NCBI GenBank assembly: GCA_964453035.1
Contig: CAYVOX010000043.1
Location: 1 to 21,891 of the forward strand
Source of the DNA: CAYVOX01 sp964453035
Lineage (GTDB): Bacteria > Chloroflexota > Anaerolineae > Anaerolineales > Anaerolineaceae
Direction of reading: 5' to 3'
Length of the DNA: 21,891 bases
In this document: one piece after another, positions 7,508-14,575 of the stretch
How positions within the stretch are numbered: position 1 is the stretch's first letter
Layout of the letters: every line of letters begins with the position of its first letter
The notes under the pieces: model-generated
What the model was told of the DNA's origin: nothing
The model's input: only the letters and a program-made list of their open reading frames with translations
Database searches by the model: none
Translations under genes and position numbers: made by a program

Positions 7508-7567
7508 TCCCCAAAAACAGGGGATGATATCCCCGAAAGGCCGGGGATGATATCCCCGCAGGCGGGG
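7507..7567. repeat. Tandem palindrome GGGGATGATATCCCC x2, alternative hairpin cluster
   Basis: GGGGATGATATCCCCG occurs at 7520-7535 and again at 7543-7558, a 23-bp period with a 7-nt spacer. Each copy is a dyad, GGGGAT-N3-ATCCCC. The same ATCCCC/GGGGAT blocks can pair out of register as three hairpins (7507-7525, 7529-7548, 7554-7567). The block separates the stop of one membrane glycosyltransferase gene from the promoter of the next. It may be a double operator, an RNA stability or termination structure, or a small dispersed repeat. No T run follows on the minus strand, so it is not a standard intrinsic terminator. Confidence 0.6.
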
Positions 7568-7577
7568 AAGGCGGCGG

Positions 7578-8897
7578 TTAACTGGCGCCGGAGGGTTTAA
7601 CCCTGCCTTGCAGCCAGCGCCATCCCAACCACAGCGCCCACAGCACCACCCAGCTCTGCAGGGGGATGAGGAAGCGCGGATTGTCGCCGTGATCGGGCAG
7701 GGTTTGCAGGATGGAGGTGAGCCACACGGTTGAGAGGATGAACACCCACATGGGGGTGGGTTTGAGCCAGGCGCGCCAGCGACGCCAGGCCAGCGCCAGC
7801 AGCGTGCTGACCAAAAAGAGCAAATTGGCGGTAAAAAGGGCGGCGCGCTCGGTCAGCACCAGGGCTTCGAGGGGCAGGCGCAGGGAGCCTGAGGCTTCGG
7901 GCTTCCAGTACACGGGGGCGCGCCAGAACAACCACCAGCCTTCGGCGGCGTTGGCCAGATACCGCTGGGGATGCGCCAGGATGAGCTGAACCGAAAGCTG
8001 CGTGAGGCGGTTGGAGAGGGCGTGAAAATCCAACCCGGTGACCTGCATCATCTCGGGCACGGCATCCCAGATGGCGTTGGCGGATGTGCCGGTGCGGGCA
8101 ATCTTCTCATCGCGGAATTTAAGGAAGGTATCGCGCAGGGGGGCATCGCTTTCGGGGACGAACTCAAAGTAATCGCCGGTGTGCTGCACCAGGTGGTAGC
8201 CGGTCATGGTGGTGATGCCGAAGATGGCGTAGCGGGTGTTCATAAAGTTAACCCACGCGCCCACCAGCAGCGCCGCCGGCAGCAGCGCCAGCAGCAGGGC
8301 GGAAAGACGCGCGCGCCAGGTGGGCTGCAGCGCCGCCAGGAAGAGGGCCGCCCAGGCAGGCATGAAGAGGAAGAGGGAGCGGGTGAGCCCCGCCAGGGCG
8401 GCGCACAGGCCCACCCCCAGCCAGGCCAGCCATTGCCAGCGACCACCTTTTTGCGCCGCAGGGATCATCACCGCCAGCAGCAGCGCCAGCCAGAAGGTGG
8501 TGGGCGATTCGCTGAGCAGGTTGGCCTCAAAAAAGAGCTGCCCCAGGTTGAGGGTGTGCGCCAGGGCGGTGGCAGCGCCAAAAAACGGGCTGCCCGCCAG
8601 CCGCCAACCAATCCAGAAAAACAGAGCGGTGGCAGCCAGCCCCAGCAGCAACTGGGCGAGGTACACGGCAGAATCGGGGCCGACCAGGGCCATCAGCAAC
8701 GGGTAACCGGGCGGGCGGGTGCCGTCGTAATCGCGCCAGCCGCGCAGGGCCGCCTCAGCCAGCCGCCGGTAGCCACCGGTGTCGCTGTAGATGCCGGGGG
8801 GATAGGTGAAGTAGAGCGCCAGGCGCAAGGCGGCGCCAATTCCCAACACCAATGCCAGCCAGACCTGCCAGCGGTTGATTTTCTGCCATATGCTCAT
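7578..8897 (-). CDS. GT39/ArnT-like membrane glycosyltransferase
   Basis: This 439-residue integral membrane protein has about 10 or more hydrophobic helices. After the first helix comes a periplasmic loop with the acidic motif YSDTGGYRRLAEAAL (Asp39) and TRPPGYPLLMAL. This layout is typical of dolichyl-phosphate-mannose/ArnT-type GT-C enzymes, where the Asp contacts the lipid-linked donor. A LFFEANLLSESPTTFWLALL block also fits the superfamily. These enzymes move a sugar from polyprenyl phosphate to a protein or lipid on the outer face of the membrane; the acceptor here is unknown. The ATG at 8897 has no Shine-Dalgarno and sits 9 nt after a TAAAAT box, so the mRNA may be nearly leaderless. 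The gene is divergent from the PhzF-like gene and is followed by the tandem palindrome. Confidence 0.8.
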   Translation of the reverse strand: MSIWQKINRWQVWLALVLGIGAALRLALYFTYPPGIYSDTGGYRRLAEAALRGWRDYDGTRPPGYPLLMALVGPDSAVYLAQLLLGLAATALFFWIGWRLAGSPFFGAATALAHTLNLGQLFFEANLLSESPTTFWLALLLAVMIPAAQKGGRWQWLAWLGVGLCAALAGLTRSLFLFMPAWAALFLAALQPTWRARLSALLLALLPAALLVGAWVNFMNTRYAIFGITTMTGYHLVQHTGDYFEFVPESDAPLRDTFLKFRDEKIARTGTSANAIWDAVPEMMQVTGLDFHALSNRLTQLSVQLILAHPQRYLANAAEGWWLFWRAPVYWKPEASGSLRLPLEALVLTERAALFTANLLFLVSTLLALAWRRWRAWLKPTPMWVFILSTVWLTSILQTLPDHGDNPRFLIPLQSWVVLWALWLGWRWLQGRVKPSGAS

Positions 8898-8906
8898 GGT
8901 GAGGTT

Positions 8907-8912
8907 ATTTTA
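8907..8912 (-). promoter_or_regulatory. -10 box TAAAAT of the GT39-like gene
   Basis: The minus strand reads TAAAAT, 5/6 to consensus, 9 nt before the ATG at 8897. No convincing -35 is present. Initiation at +7 would leave a leader of only 2-3 nt. Confidence 0.4.
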
Positions 8913-8928
8913 ACCGAGAATGGAGGTT

Positions 8929-8934
8929 TATAAT
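8929..8934 (+). promoter_or_regulatory. -10 box TATAAT of the PhzF-family gene
   Basis: A perfect TATAAT lies 32 nt before the chosen ATG. It would give a leader of about 26 nt that holds the GGAGG at 8956-8960. The -35 (TTATTT or TATTTT) is weak. Confidence 0.55.
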
Positions 8935-8966
8935 GAGTGGGGAAAATCTCAATCTGGAGGATGACT

Positions 8967-9773
8967 ATGACGCTGGCGCTGTATTTTGCTGATGCTTTCA
9001 CCACCCGCCCTGGCAGCGGCAACCCGGCCGCAGTGTGCCTGCTGGATGCTCCTCGCGAGGATGCCTGGATGCAGCGCGTGGCGGCGGAGATGAATCTCTC
9101 CGAGACGGCCTTTCTGCTGCCGGAGGGCGAAGGCTGGCGGCTGCGCTGGTTCACGCCGGCGGTGGAAGTGAGCCTGTGCGGGCACGCCACGCTGGCCTCC
9201 GCGCACATCCTGTGGGAGAGCGGGGCACTGGCAGCGGATGAGACCGCGCGCTTCGACACCCTCTCGGGGCTGCTCAAGGCTAATCAGCGCGATGGGTGGA
9301 TCGAGCTGGACTTCCCGGCGCGCGATTTTGAGCCGGCTGAACCGCCCGTAGGGCTGGTGGAGGCGCTGGGAGTGCAACCGGTGGGGGTGGTGCTTTCTCG
9401 CGGGACGCACAAGAGCACTTATGTGCTGGAACTGGCAGATGAGGTCGCGGTACGGGCAGCCGCGCCGGATTTTGCGCGCCTGTACGCGGTTGAGGCGACG
9501 CGGGCGGCGTGCGTTACCAGCAGGGCAGGCGATGCGGAGACGGACTTCGTCTCGCGCTTCTTTGCGCCGCGCATGGGGGTGAATGAAGACCCGGTGACGG
9601 GCTCAGTGCACTGCACGCTGGCGCCGTTCTGGGCGGCGAAGATGGGCAAGCTGAGCTTCAGGGCGCGGCAGGTTTCCAAACGCGGCGGCGACCTGCGCGT
9701 GACCCTGGCGGGCGAGCGGGTGCTCATCGCCGGGCAGGCGGTGACCACGCTGCGGGGGGCGTTGACGATTTAA
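8967..9773 (+). CDS. PhzF family isomerase/epimerase-like protein
   Basis: This 268-residue cytosolic protein has the PhzF/diaminopimelate-epimerase-like two-lobe fold. PhzF isomerises a dihydro-anthranilate in phenazine synthesis, but most homologues have unknown substrates. Visible family marks are GSGNPAAVCLL near the N-terminus, NLSETAFLL with Glu46 at the position of the PhzF catalytic acid, SLCGHATLASAH, and GVNEDPVTGSVHC in the second lobe. No other phenazine genes are nearby, so a phenazine role is unlikely. The ATG at 8967 is preferred because GGAGG lies 6 nt upstream. The ATG at 8961 directly abuts that site, and the GTG at 8937 is too near the -10 box. The gene is convergent with the methyltransferase gene, 36 nt apart. 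Confidence 0.88.
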   Translation: MTLALYFADAFTTRPGSGNPAAVCLLDAPREDAWMQRVAAEMNLSETAFLLPEGEGWRLRWFTPAVEVSLCGHATLASAHILWESGALAADETARFDTLSGLLKANQRDGWIELDFPARDFEPAEPPVGLVEALGVQPVGVVLSRGTHKSTYVLELADEVAVRAAAPDFARLYAVEATRAACVTSRAGDAETDFVSRFFAPRMGVNEDPVTGSVHCTLAPFWAAKMGKLSFRARQVSKRGGDLRVTLAGERVLIAGQAVTTLRGALTI

Positions 9774-9809
9774 TTCCCCGGGATGAGTTGTGTCACAAAG
9801 GGGGATGCT

Positions 9810-10703
9810 TCAGGCTGCGTCCAGGCGGAAATCATAAATTCCGTCTTCCACCGGGTAGGTTTTACCGCAGGCGCTGCAGGTGAGCAGCGGGGGGGTATCG
9901 GCCAGTTCCGCGGCGCAGGCCGGGCAGCGGAAGAAGGCGCCCTGGAGGGCAGCCTGCGGGGCGGCAGCGCCGACGGCGCGCGAGCGCACAAACACGCTGG
10001 GGCTGAGCTGCCAGGCGTCACCGGTGAACTGGGCGAGCGAATCCATGGCAACGAGTAATTTGAGGGGCAGGTGGCGCTTGAGCCAGCCAATGCGGAAATG
10101 CGAGACGGTGAGCTGGCGCTCCACGGCAAAGCCGCTCAGCTTGAGCCAGGTGCGCACGGTGGCGGGGTGAAAGTCAAAATTAAGCGGGGCAAACTCAACC
10201 GGTTCGGGGGTGAATGGGTTCCAGGGCTGCCTGCGCAGGGCATAACGCAGGATGGACTTGAGGTTTTGCTTGTTGGCAAATTCCAGGATGAAGGCCGCGC
10301 CGTTTTGAAGCACCTGGCGGGCCTGGTCGAGCGCTTTACGGGCATCCGCCATGTGGTGCAGGGTGCGGATCATGGTGGCGCAGTCGAAGAGGCCGGGGGT
10401 GAAGGGCAGGTGGTAAATATCCGCGGCTACGTAGATGTAACGCAGGCTGCTGCCCAGGCGCTCGCGGGCCTGCAGCAACTGGGTGCGGGAGTAATCCAGC
10501 AGGACGACCTGCTCAAAGCCGTGGTAGCGGGGGGTGTTGCGCCCTGCGCCGGCGCCCAGTTCGAGCAGGCGGCGGCCTTGCCGGGGCAGCAGGCGGGAGA
10601 GGGCCACGCCTTCGACGGCGTCTTCATAGGCGCGGTTGCCCTGATCCCAGAAGGAGGACTGGTAATCGGAGCCTTCGTAGCTACAGACGGGGGGTGTTTG
10701 CAT
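9810..10703 (-). CDS. SAM-dependent class I methyltransferase with C-terminal Trm112-like zinc ribbon
   Basis: In this 297-residue protein, residues about 40-160 form a Rossmann-type methyltransferase: motif I LLELGAGAGRN at 46-56, the acidic motif VVLLDYS, then VAADIYHLPF and TMIRTLHHMAD. The region after residue 165 resembles a substrate-recognition insert. The C-terminus carries a zinc ribbon (CPAC at 260-263, CSAC at 276-279) followed by GKTYPVEDGIYDF, the Trm112/UPF0434 pattern. The ribbon is fused in cis. Trm112 is often a separate activator of methyltransferases, so the domain may stabilise or help recognise substrate here. The substrate is unknown. The gene begins 23 nt downstream of the SRP RNA and has no visible Shine-Dalgarno or promoter of its own, so read-through from the SRP promoter may feed it. 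Confidence 0.85.
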   Translation of the reverse strand: MQTPPVCSYEGSDYQSSFWDQGNRAYEDAVEGVALSRLLPRQGRRLLELGAGAGRNTPRYHGFEQVVLLDYSRTQLLQARERLGSSLRYIYVAADIYHLPFTPGLFDCATMIRTLHHMADARKALDQARQVLQNGAAFILEFANKQNLKSILRYALRRQPWNPFTPEPVEFAPLNFDFHPATVRTWLKLSGFAVERQLTVSHFRIGWLKRHLPLKLLVAMDSLAQFTGDAWQLSPSVFVRSRAVGAAAPQAALQGAFFRCPACAAELADTPPLLTCSACGKTYPVEDGIYDFRLDAA

Positions 10704-10725
10704 GGGTAAGTGAGCAGCCAGTAAA

Positions 10726-10835
10726 ATGCTCCGAGCAGGTTTTCCGGCGGCGCCCAGAAGGGCCTCCTTACCGTTGCTTCCTCTCGGACCTGGCGGGGTT
10801 CGGTGGTTTCTGCCGCGCCGGTCCCACCCGGAGCG
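10726..10835 (-). ncRNA. ffs: Bacterial small SRP RNA (4.5S RNA)
   Basis: The minus strand carries the SRP domain IV core GGTCCGAGAGGAAGCA (10790-10775) inside AACCCCGCCAGG...AACGGTAAGG, the pattern of short bacterial SRP RNAs. The tetraloop reads GAGA, a GNRA form, where GGAA is the usual one. The ends pair (GCTCCG at 10834-10829 with CGGAGC at 10733-10728). A consensus promoter places the 5' end at about 10835. The RNA binds Ffh to target nascent membrane proteins. The 3' end is estimated from the closing stem, which is followed by ATTTTAC. That short T run suggests weak termination or processing. Confidence 0.92.
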
Positions 10836-10841
10836 GGGTTA

Positions 10842-10870
10842 AGGATACCGCACAACGGGGGAGATGTCAA
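10842..10870 (-). promoter_or_regulatory. Promoter of the SRP RNA
   Basis: The minus strand reads TTGACA (10870-10865), a 17-bp spacer, then TATCCT (10847-10842). This is a consensus -35 with a 4/6 -10. The predicted start, about 7 nt downstream, coincides with the first bases of the terminal stem of the SRP RNA. Confidence 0.8.
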
Positions 10871-11222
10871 CGGCGGGTGGCGGGCGGGAGCGGGTCAAAG
10901 CACCCTCGCCGAAAAGACCTGTTAGTTTTCTTGATGCCTGACAGATCCCTCTACCCGCGGGGATCGCGCAGGAGCTAATGGTGTGGTAATGCCGGTGTGT
11001 TTCAGGTGTGATGAACGGCATATCAGGGGTAAGATGCTCACCTGCACCCACCGCAGGTGCGGTGTCGGGCGATGAAGCTGCCCTCAGCATGACAGGCGTA
11101 GAGAGCCGTGGAAGGATCTGACCTGCCAGGTTGAGGGATATCATCCACAACAAATCCTTATTTATCCCCGATAATTCAAAAACTCACCAGCAATTATCAA
11201 TTTCTATGTACAAAGTTTATGT
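10871..11222. other. Intergenic region between the SRP promoter and the epimerase promoter
   Basis: I see no convincing gene here. The left part is GC-rich and holds a short motif repeated at 20384. The middle has a 7-bp hairpin, CACCTGC/GCAGGTG (11039-11059), and a small dyad ACCTGCCAGGT near 11121. Neither is followed by a T run. The last 75 bases or so are clearly AT-rich and lead into the epimerase promoter, resembling an UP-element-like stretch. Confidence 0.5.
10912..10925 (+). repeat. Dispersed motif AAAAGACCTGTTAG, copy 1
   Basis: The same 14 bases recur at 20384-20397, in the other large intergenic region and on the same strand. The flanks differ. See the second copy. Confidence 0.5.
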
Positions 11223-11228
11223 TACAAT
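11223..11228 (+). promoter_or_regulatory. Extended -10 (TGTTACAAT) of the murein-peptide operon
   Basis: TACAAT is preceded by TGT, an extended -10. No good -35 is seen, which is common for extended -10 promoters. Initiation near 11235 gives a leader of about 22 nt. Confidence 0.55.
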
Positions 11229-11256
11229 CCTTCCACAGAAGAAGGTAACCGCTCGC

Positions 11257-12276
11257 ATGCCCACCCTCACCTGGGAACCCATCACCCTCAAACTGCGCAA
11301 CCCCTTCCGCCTCTCCTACGGCGTGGATGAGACCCGCACCGCGCACTGGCTGCGCCTGACCGGAGATTCCGGCTGGGGGGAGGGCACCATCCCCGGTTAC
11401 TACCACATCTCCGACAAATCCATGTTCGACTGCTGGCAGGCCGCTGCCAGCCGAACCCTGCCCTTCCCGGATGACCCCGCCGAGATCCCGGCCTGGGTGG
11501 GCGCGGAAGGTCCCGCCCCGGCGCGCTGCGCGCTGGACCTGGCCCTGCATGACCGCATCGCCCGCCAGCGCCGTATTCCGTTGTTTGCCCTGCTGGGCTT
11601 GCCGCGCCCGGCGCCCAAGCCCACCAGCTTCACCATCGCCATTGATACCCCGCAGGAAATGGCCCGCCAGGCGCTGGCCATCCCGCGCTACCCGGTCATC
11701 AAGGTTAAGCTCGGCAGCGAGGATGATATCTCCCGGTTGGATGCCATCCGCCGCGCTCGCCCGGATGCCCGCCTGCGGGTGGACGCCAATGCCGGCTGGA
11801 CGCGCGAAGAAGCCTTTGAGCACGTCCGTAAGCTGGAAAAGTTCAACCTGGAGATGATTGAGCAGCCGCTGGCCAAAGAGGATATCGAGGGCCTGGGGTT
11901 GGTGCAGGCGCGCACCTCCATCCCGGTCGTCGCGGATGAATCGCTGCTGACCCTGGAAGATGTGGACCGCCTGGCAGCGGTGGGCGTGAAGGGCATCAAC
12001 CTCAAGCTGATGAAAGTGGGCGGGTTGGCACCGGCGGTGCGCGTGCTGCGCCGCGCTCACCTGCTGGGGCTGCGCGTGATGCTGGGCTGCATGATCGAAA
12101 CCTCCATCGGCGTCACTGCCATGGCGCATCTCTCGGGCCTGGCCGAATGGCTGGACCTCGACGCGCCCCTGCTCATCAGCAACGACCCGTTTATCGGCAT
12201 TAAAATCGACGAATTCGCCACCCTCAACCTGCCAGACCGGCCCGGGATCGGCGTCATCAAAAACGACGGACTGTAG
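11257..12276 (+). CDS. ykfB: L-Ala-D/L-Glu (dipeptide) epimerase, enolase superfamily
   Basis: This 339-residue protein interconverts the Glu stereocentre of Ala-Glu dipeptides released from peptidoglycan, acting in the cytoplasm. The muconate-lactonising-subgroup barrel is complete: base Lys in VIKVKLGS (Lys149/Lys151), metal ligands Asp176 (RVDANAGW), Glu202 (EQPL) and Asp227 (VADES), and the opposite-face Lys250 in NLKLMKVGG. The lid domain is the N-terminal 100 residues or so. The ATG at 11257 fits the family N-terminus (TWEPITLKLRNPFRLSYG); the frame extends further upstream, but that part overlaps the promoter. A weak AAGG lies 11 nt upstream. The next gene, 19 nt downstream, is an NlpC/P60 peptidase, the YkfC partner known from Bacillus, which strengthens the dipeptide assignment. 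Related epimerases use other dipeptides, so exact specificity is unproven. Confidence 0.88.
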   Translation: MPTLTWEPITLKLRNPFRLSYGVDETRTAHWLRLTGDSGWGEGTIPGYYHISDKSMFDCWQAAASRTLPFPDDPAEIPAWVGAEGPAPARCALDLALHDRIARQRRIPLFALLGLPRPAPKPTSFTIAIDTPQEMARQALAIPRYPVIKVKLGSEDDISRLDAIRRARPDARLRVDANAGWTREEAFEHVRKLEKFNLEMIEQPLAKEDIEGLGLVQARTSIPVVADESLLTLEDVDRLAAVGVKGINLKLMKVGGLAPAVRVLRRAHLLGLRVMLGCMIETSIGVTAMAHLSGLAEWLDLDAPLLISNDPFIGIKIDEFATLNLPDRPGIGVIKNDGL

Positions 12277-12295
12277 CCCCTTGGAGCCAAAAATC

Positions 12296-13306
12296 ATGAT
12301 TGAAGAAATGGAAGCCCTGCTTAAGGAATTGGCGGCGCAATTTTCCGACCGCCGCCTGCATCTATTTGACGTTAAACTCGAATCCGGCGAGGGGCAGTGG
12401 GCTGCCCTCTCAGGCCGGGTGCTGGAAGGGCAAAACCTGGAAACCTTGCGCCATGCAGTCAGCGAGCGCATCCCCGGGCTGCAACTGGATGATTCCGGCG
12501 TGAAGGTGCTGCGCAAGCCCAACCCGCTGCACCTGACGGTTGCCACCAACCTCACCAGCCTGCACGCCGAGCCTTCCTGGCTGGCGGAAATGCTCAGCCA
12601 GAACACCTACGGCACGCAGGTTGAAGTGCTGGAGGAAGAGCAGCGCTGGGTGCGCATCCGCCAGGCGGATGGCTACCTGGGCTGGATGTACCGCCCCTAC
12701 CTCAGCGAACTGCCGGCGGCGCACCCCAACTACCTGGTCAAAGCCACCATCGCCGCGCTCTTTTCTGAGCCGCGCTGCGATAGCCCGCTCACCAGCCGCC
12801 TGGTCGGCGGGACGGGTGTTCAGGTGGTTTCGGCTCATGGAGATTGGGCTGAGGTGGATGCGCACGTATGGGGATATATGAAGATGAACGAGCTGCGCAC
12901 CATTGATTTTGCGCCCAGCGCGCCGGAGCTCATCCGCGCCCAGTTGATGCGGGATGCCCCGCGCTGGATGGGCGTGCCCTACCTGTGGGGCGGCACCTCG
13001 GCGCACGGCATTGATTGCTCCGGCTACGCCCAACTGCTCTACCGGTTGGCGGGCATCACCCTGCCGCGCGATGCCGATATGCAGTACGCCGCGGGCCGTA
13101 AAATCGAGCCGCCCTACCAGCCCGGCGACCTGCTGTTCTTCGGCGATGCCTCTCCCAAACTATCCGTCACGCACGTTGGCATCAGCCTGGGCGAGTGGAA
13201 AATCATCCACTCCTCTCGCAGCCGCAACGGCGTGTATATTGACGACGTGCAGCAGGTGGAGCACCTGCGCCAGTCCTTCGTCGGCGCCGCCACCTTCGTC
13301 CCTTAG
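12296..13306 (+). CDS. ykfC: NlpC/P60 endopeptidase with SH3b domains (YkfC-like)
   Basis: The predicted enzyme is a 336-residue gamma-D-glutamyl-L-diamino acid endopeptidase cutting murein peptides. It begins with an unassigned segment of about 75 residues, followed by two SH3b repeats (about 80-145 and 150-205, ending DGYLGWMYRPYLSEL and VWGYMKMNEL). The C-terminal NlpC/P60 domain has catalytic Cys241 (GIDCSGY), His293 (VTHVGI) and His305 (IIHSS), plus the GVPYLWGGTS lead-in. No signal peptide is visible, which fits a cytoplasmic recycling enzyme rather than a wall hydrolase. ATG 12296 is chosen because GGAG lies 9 nt upstream; an upstream TTG at 12281 overlaps that site. It sits between the epimerase and a PLP enzyme in one operon. 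Cutting L-Ala-D-Glu from DAP would supply the epimerase. Confidence 0.88.
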   Translation: MIEEMEALLKELAAQFSDRRLHLFDVKLESGEGQWAALSGRVLEGQNLETLRHAVSERIPGLQLDDSGVKVLRKPNPLHLTVATNLTSLHAEPSWLAEMLSQNTYGTQVEVLEEEQRWVRIRQADGYLGWMYRPYLSELPAAHPNYLVKATIAALFSEPRCDSPLTSRLVGGTGVQVVSAHGDWAEVDAHVWGYMKMNELRTIDFAPSAPELIRAQLMRDAPRWMGVPYLWGGTSAHGIDCSGYAQLLYRLAGITLPRDADMQYAAGRKIEPPYQPGDLLFFGDASPKLSVTHVGISLGEWKIIHSSRSRNGVYIDDVQQVEHLRQSFVGAATFVP

Positions 13307-13313
13307 CCGCACT

Positions 13314-14414
13314 ATGCCCGATTTCAGCTTACAATCCCCGGTTGGCTCGCGGGTGATGATTGCCGGTCGCCAGCGGGATTACTTCTCCGGCACCGGCTAC
13401 CTGGGGCTGCAAAGCCACCCGCGCGTGCTGCAGGCCGCCGTTGAGGCGCTTCAGCGCTACGGGCTGAGCACCGCCACTTCGCGCGGCGGGTACGGCGAGC
13501 ATTCCATTTACGACGAACTGGAAAGCCAGTTGCGTGCCTTTTTTGACGCGCAAAGCGTGCTGTACTTCTCTACCGGCTACCTGGGTGCGGCGGTGCTGGC
13601 CCAGGGACTGCGCCAGCGCTGCGAGCGCATTTTCATTGACGATGGATCGCATTTTTCGGTGTGGGATGGCGCCCGCGCCGCCAACAAGCCGGTGGTGGGC
13701 TTCCGCCACCGGGATGTTAACCACCTGCAGCAGCAACTGAAAGCTGAATTACGCCCCGGCGAGCGCCCGCTGGTGCTCAGCGACGGCGTTTTCCCCATCT
13801 CCGGCGAGATGGCTCCGCTGGCGGGCCTGCTGGAGGCGGTTGCCCCCTTCGAAGGCTGGGTGGGGCTGGATGACGCCCACGCGGTGGGTGCCATTGGCCT
13901 GCACGGGCGCGGCACGCCGGATGAGCTTCAGGTGGCGGCAGGCCAATGGGTGACCAGCGGCACGCTCAGCAAGGCGCTGGGCGGGTATGGCGGTATCGTC
14001 AGTGGACCGGCTGAGTTATTGGGCGAACTTGAACGCAACACGCGCGTCACGGTTGGCGCCAGCCCACCGCCTTTGCCGGTGGCAGCCGCTTCCGCCTGCG
14101 CCTTAGCCATTGCCCGCGCCGAACCGCAGTTGCGCCAGCAGTTGTGGACCAACGTAGCACGCGCCCGCAGCAACCTGCGCACCCTGGGCTGGGCGCTGGA
14201 GGATTCGCGCGTGCCCATCCTGTGCCTGGGAGCCCGTCCGGGTGTGGACCTGGCCCGCCTGAAGGATGGGCTGTTTGAGCGCGATATCTGCGTGGCGCAC
14301 GTGCGCAATTATTCCTCAACGCCGGTGGGCGGCGCGCTGCGTATTGCCATCTTTGCCAGCCACAGCGCGGAGCAAATTGACCGCCTGGCAACGGAACTGG
14401 GCCGCCTGCTCTGA
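13314..14414 (+). CDS. PLP-dependent alpha-oxoamine synthase (BioF/KBL-like)
   Basis: This 366-residue fold-type I PLP enzyme is related to 8-amino-7-oxononanoate synthase and 2-amino-3-ketobutyrate CoA ligase. Visible residues are GSHFSVWDGA with the PLP-stacking His, LDDAHAVG with Asp186 and His189, and the Schiff-base Lys220 in SGTLSKALGGYGG. The N-terminal YFSGTGYLGLQSHPRV and STATSRGGYGEH are also typical. Such enzymes join an amino acid (Gly, Ala or Ser) to an acyl-CoA with loss of CO2. The gene starts 7 nt after the NlpC/P60 stop, so it belongs to the murein-peptide operon and not to a biotin cluster. L-Ala released from peptides is a reasonable guess for the amino substrate. The acyl donor is unknown. 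Confidence 0.85.
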   Translation: MPDFSLQSPVGSRVMIAGRQRDYFSGTGYLGLQSHPRVLQAAVEALQRYGLSTATSRGGYGEHSIYDELESQLRAFFDAQSVLYFSTGYLGAAVLAQGLRQRCERIFIDDGSHFSVWDGARAANKPVVGFRHRDVNHLQQQLKAELRPGERPLVLSDGVFPISGEMAPLAGLLEAVAPFEGWVGLDDAHAVGAIGLHGRGTPDELQVAAGQWVTSGTLSKALGGYGGIVSGPAELLGELERNTRVTVGASPPPLPVAAASACALAIARAEPQLRQQLWTNVARARSNLRTLGWALEDSRVPILCLGARPGVDLARLKDGLFERDICVAHVRNYSSTPVGGALRIAIFASHSAEQIDRLATELGRLL

Positions 14415-14462
14415 CGGTACAGCCTTTGGTGGGTGAGGGGCGCAAAATTCTTTCTAATCCGG

Positions 14463-14468
14463 TATAAT
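14463..14468 (+). promoter_or_regulatory. -10 box TATAAT upstream of the SGNH-like gene
   Basis: This is a perfect TATAAT with no recognisable -35. Initiation near 14475 would give a leader of about 127 nt to the ATG at 14602, unusually long for this window. Confidence 0.5.
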
Positions 14469-14475
14469 GCGTTTA

Positions 14476-14535
14476 ATGTTATTCACCTGGCGCAGCCCTG
14501 GGAGGGAGCCGCGCAGGAAGATGTGGCGTGCTTAA
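14476..14535 (+). CDS. Possible 19-residue leaderless upstream ORF
   Basis: An ATG lies 8 nt after the TATAAT box, the same spacing as the leaderless genes here. It opens a 19-codon frame ending in TAA (Met-Leu-Phe-Thr-Trp at the start; five Arg and one Lys in the remainder). It lies in the long leader of the secreted SGNH-like gene. It could be a leader peptide or chance. There is no other support. Confidence 0.2.
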   Translation: MLFTWRSPGREPRRKMWRA

Positions 14536-14558
14536 TGCAACGCTCCAATTATGCCACC

Positions 14559-14575
14559 GCGGGCTGCCAGCCCGC
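14559..14575 (+). promoter_or_regulatory. Leader hairpin just before the ribosome-binding site
   Basis: GCGGGCT-GCC-AGCCCGC is a 7-bp GC-rich stem with a 3-nt loop. It ends 10 nt before the strong AAAGGAG at 14586-14592, which lies 9 nt before the ATG. It may affect translation or mRNA stability. No T run follows, so it is not a terminator. Confidence 0.45.

Noticed and set aside
8937..8966. Upstream GTG (8937) or ATG (8961) as the PhzF-family start
   Set aside because: GTG 8937 is 3 nt from the -10 box and ATG 8961 directly abuts the GGAGG. ATG 8967 has the best spacing and fits the family N-terminus.
11197..12606. 469-codon minus-strand reading frame opposite the epimerase gene
   Set aside because: The plus strand has the full enolase-superfamily catalytic set. 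The antisense product has no recognisable domain and crosses a gene boundary and a promoter.
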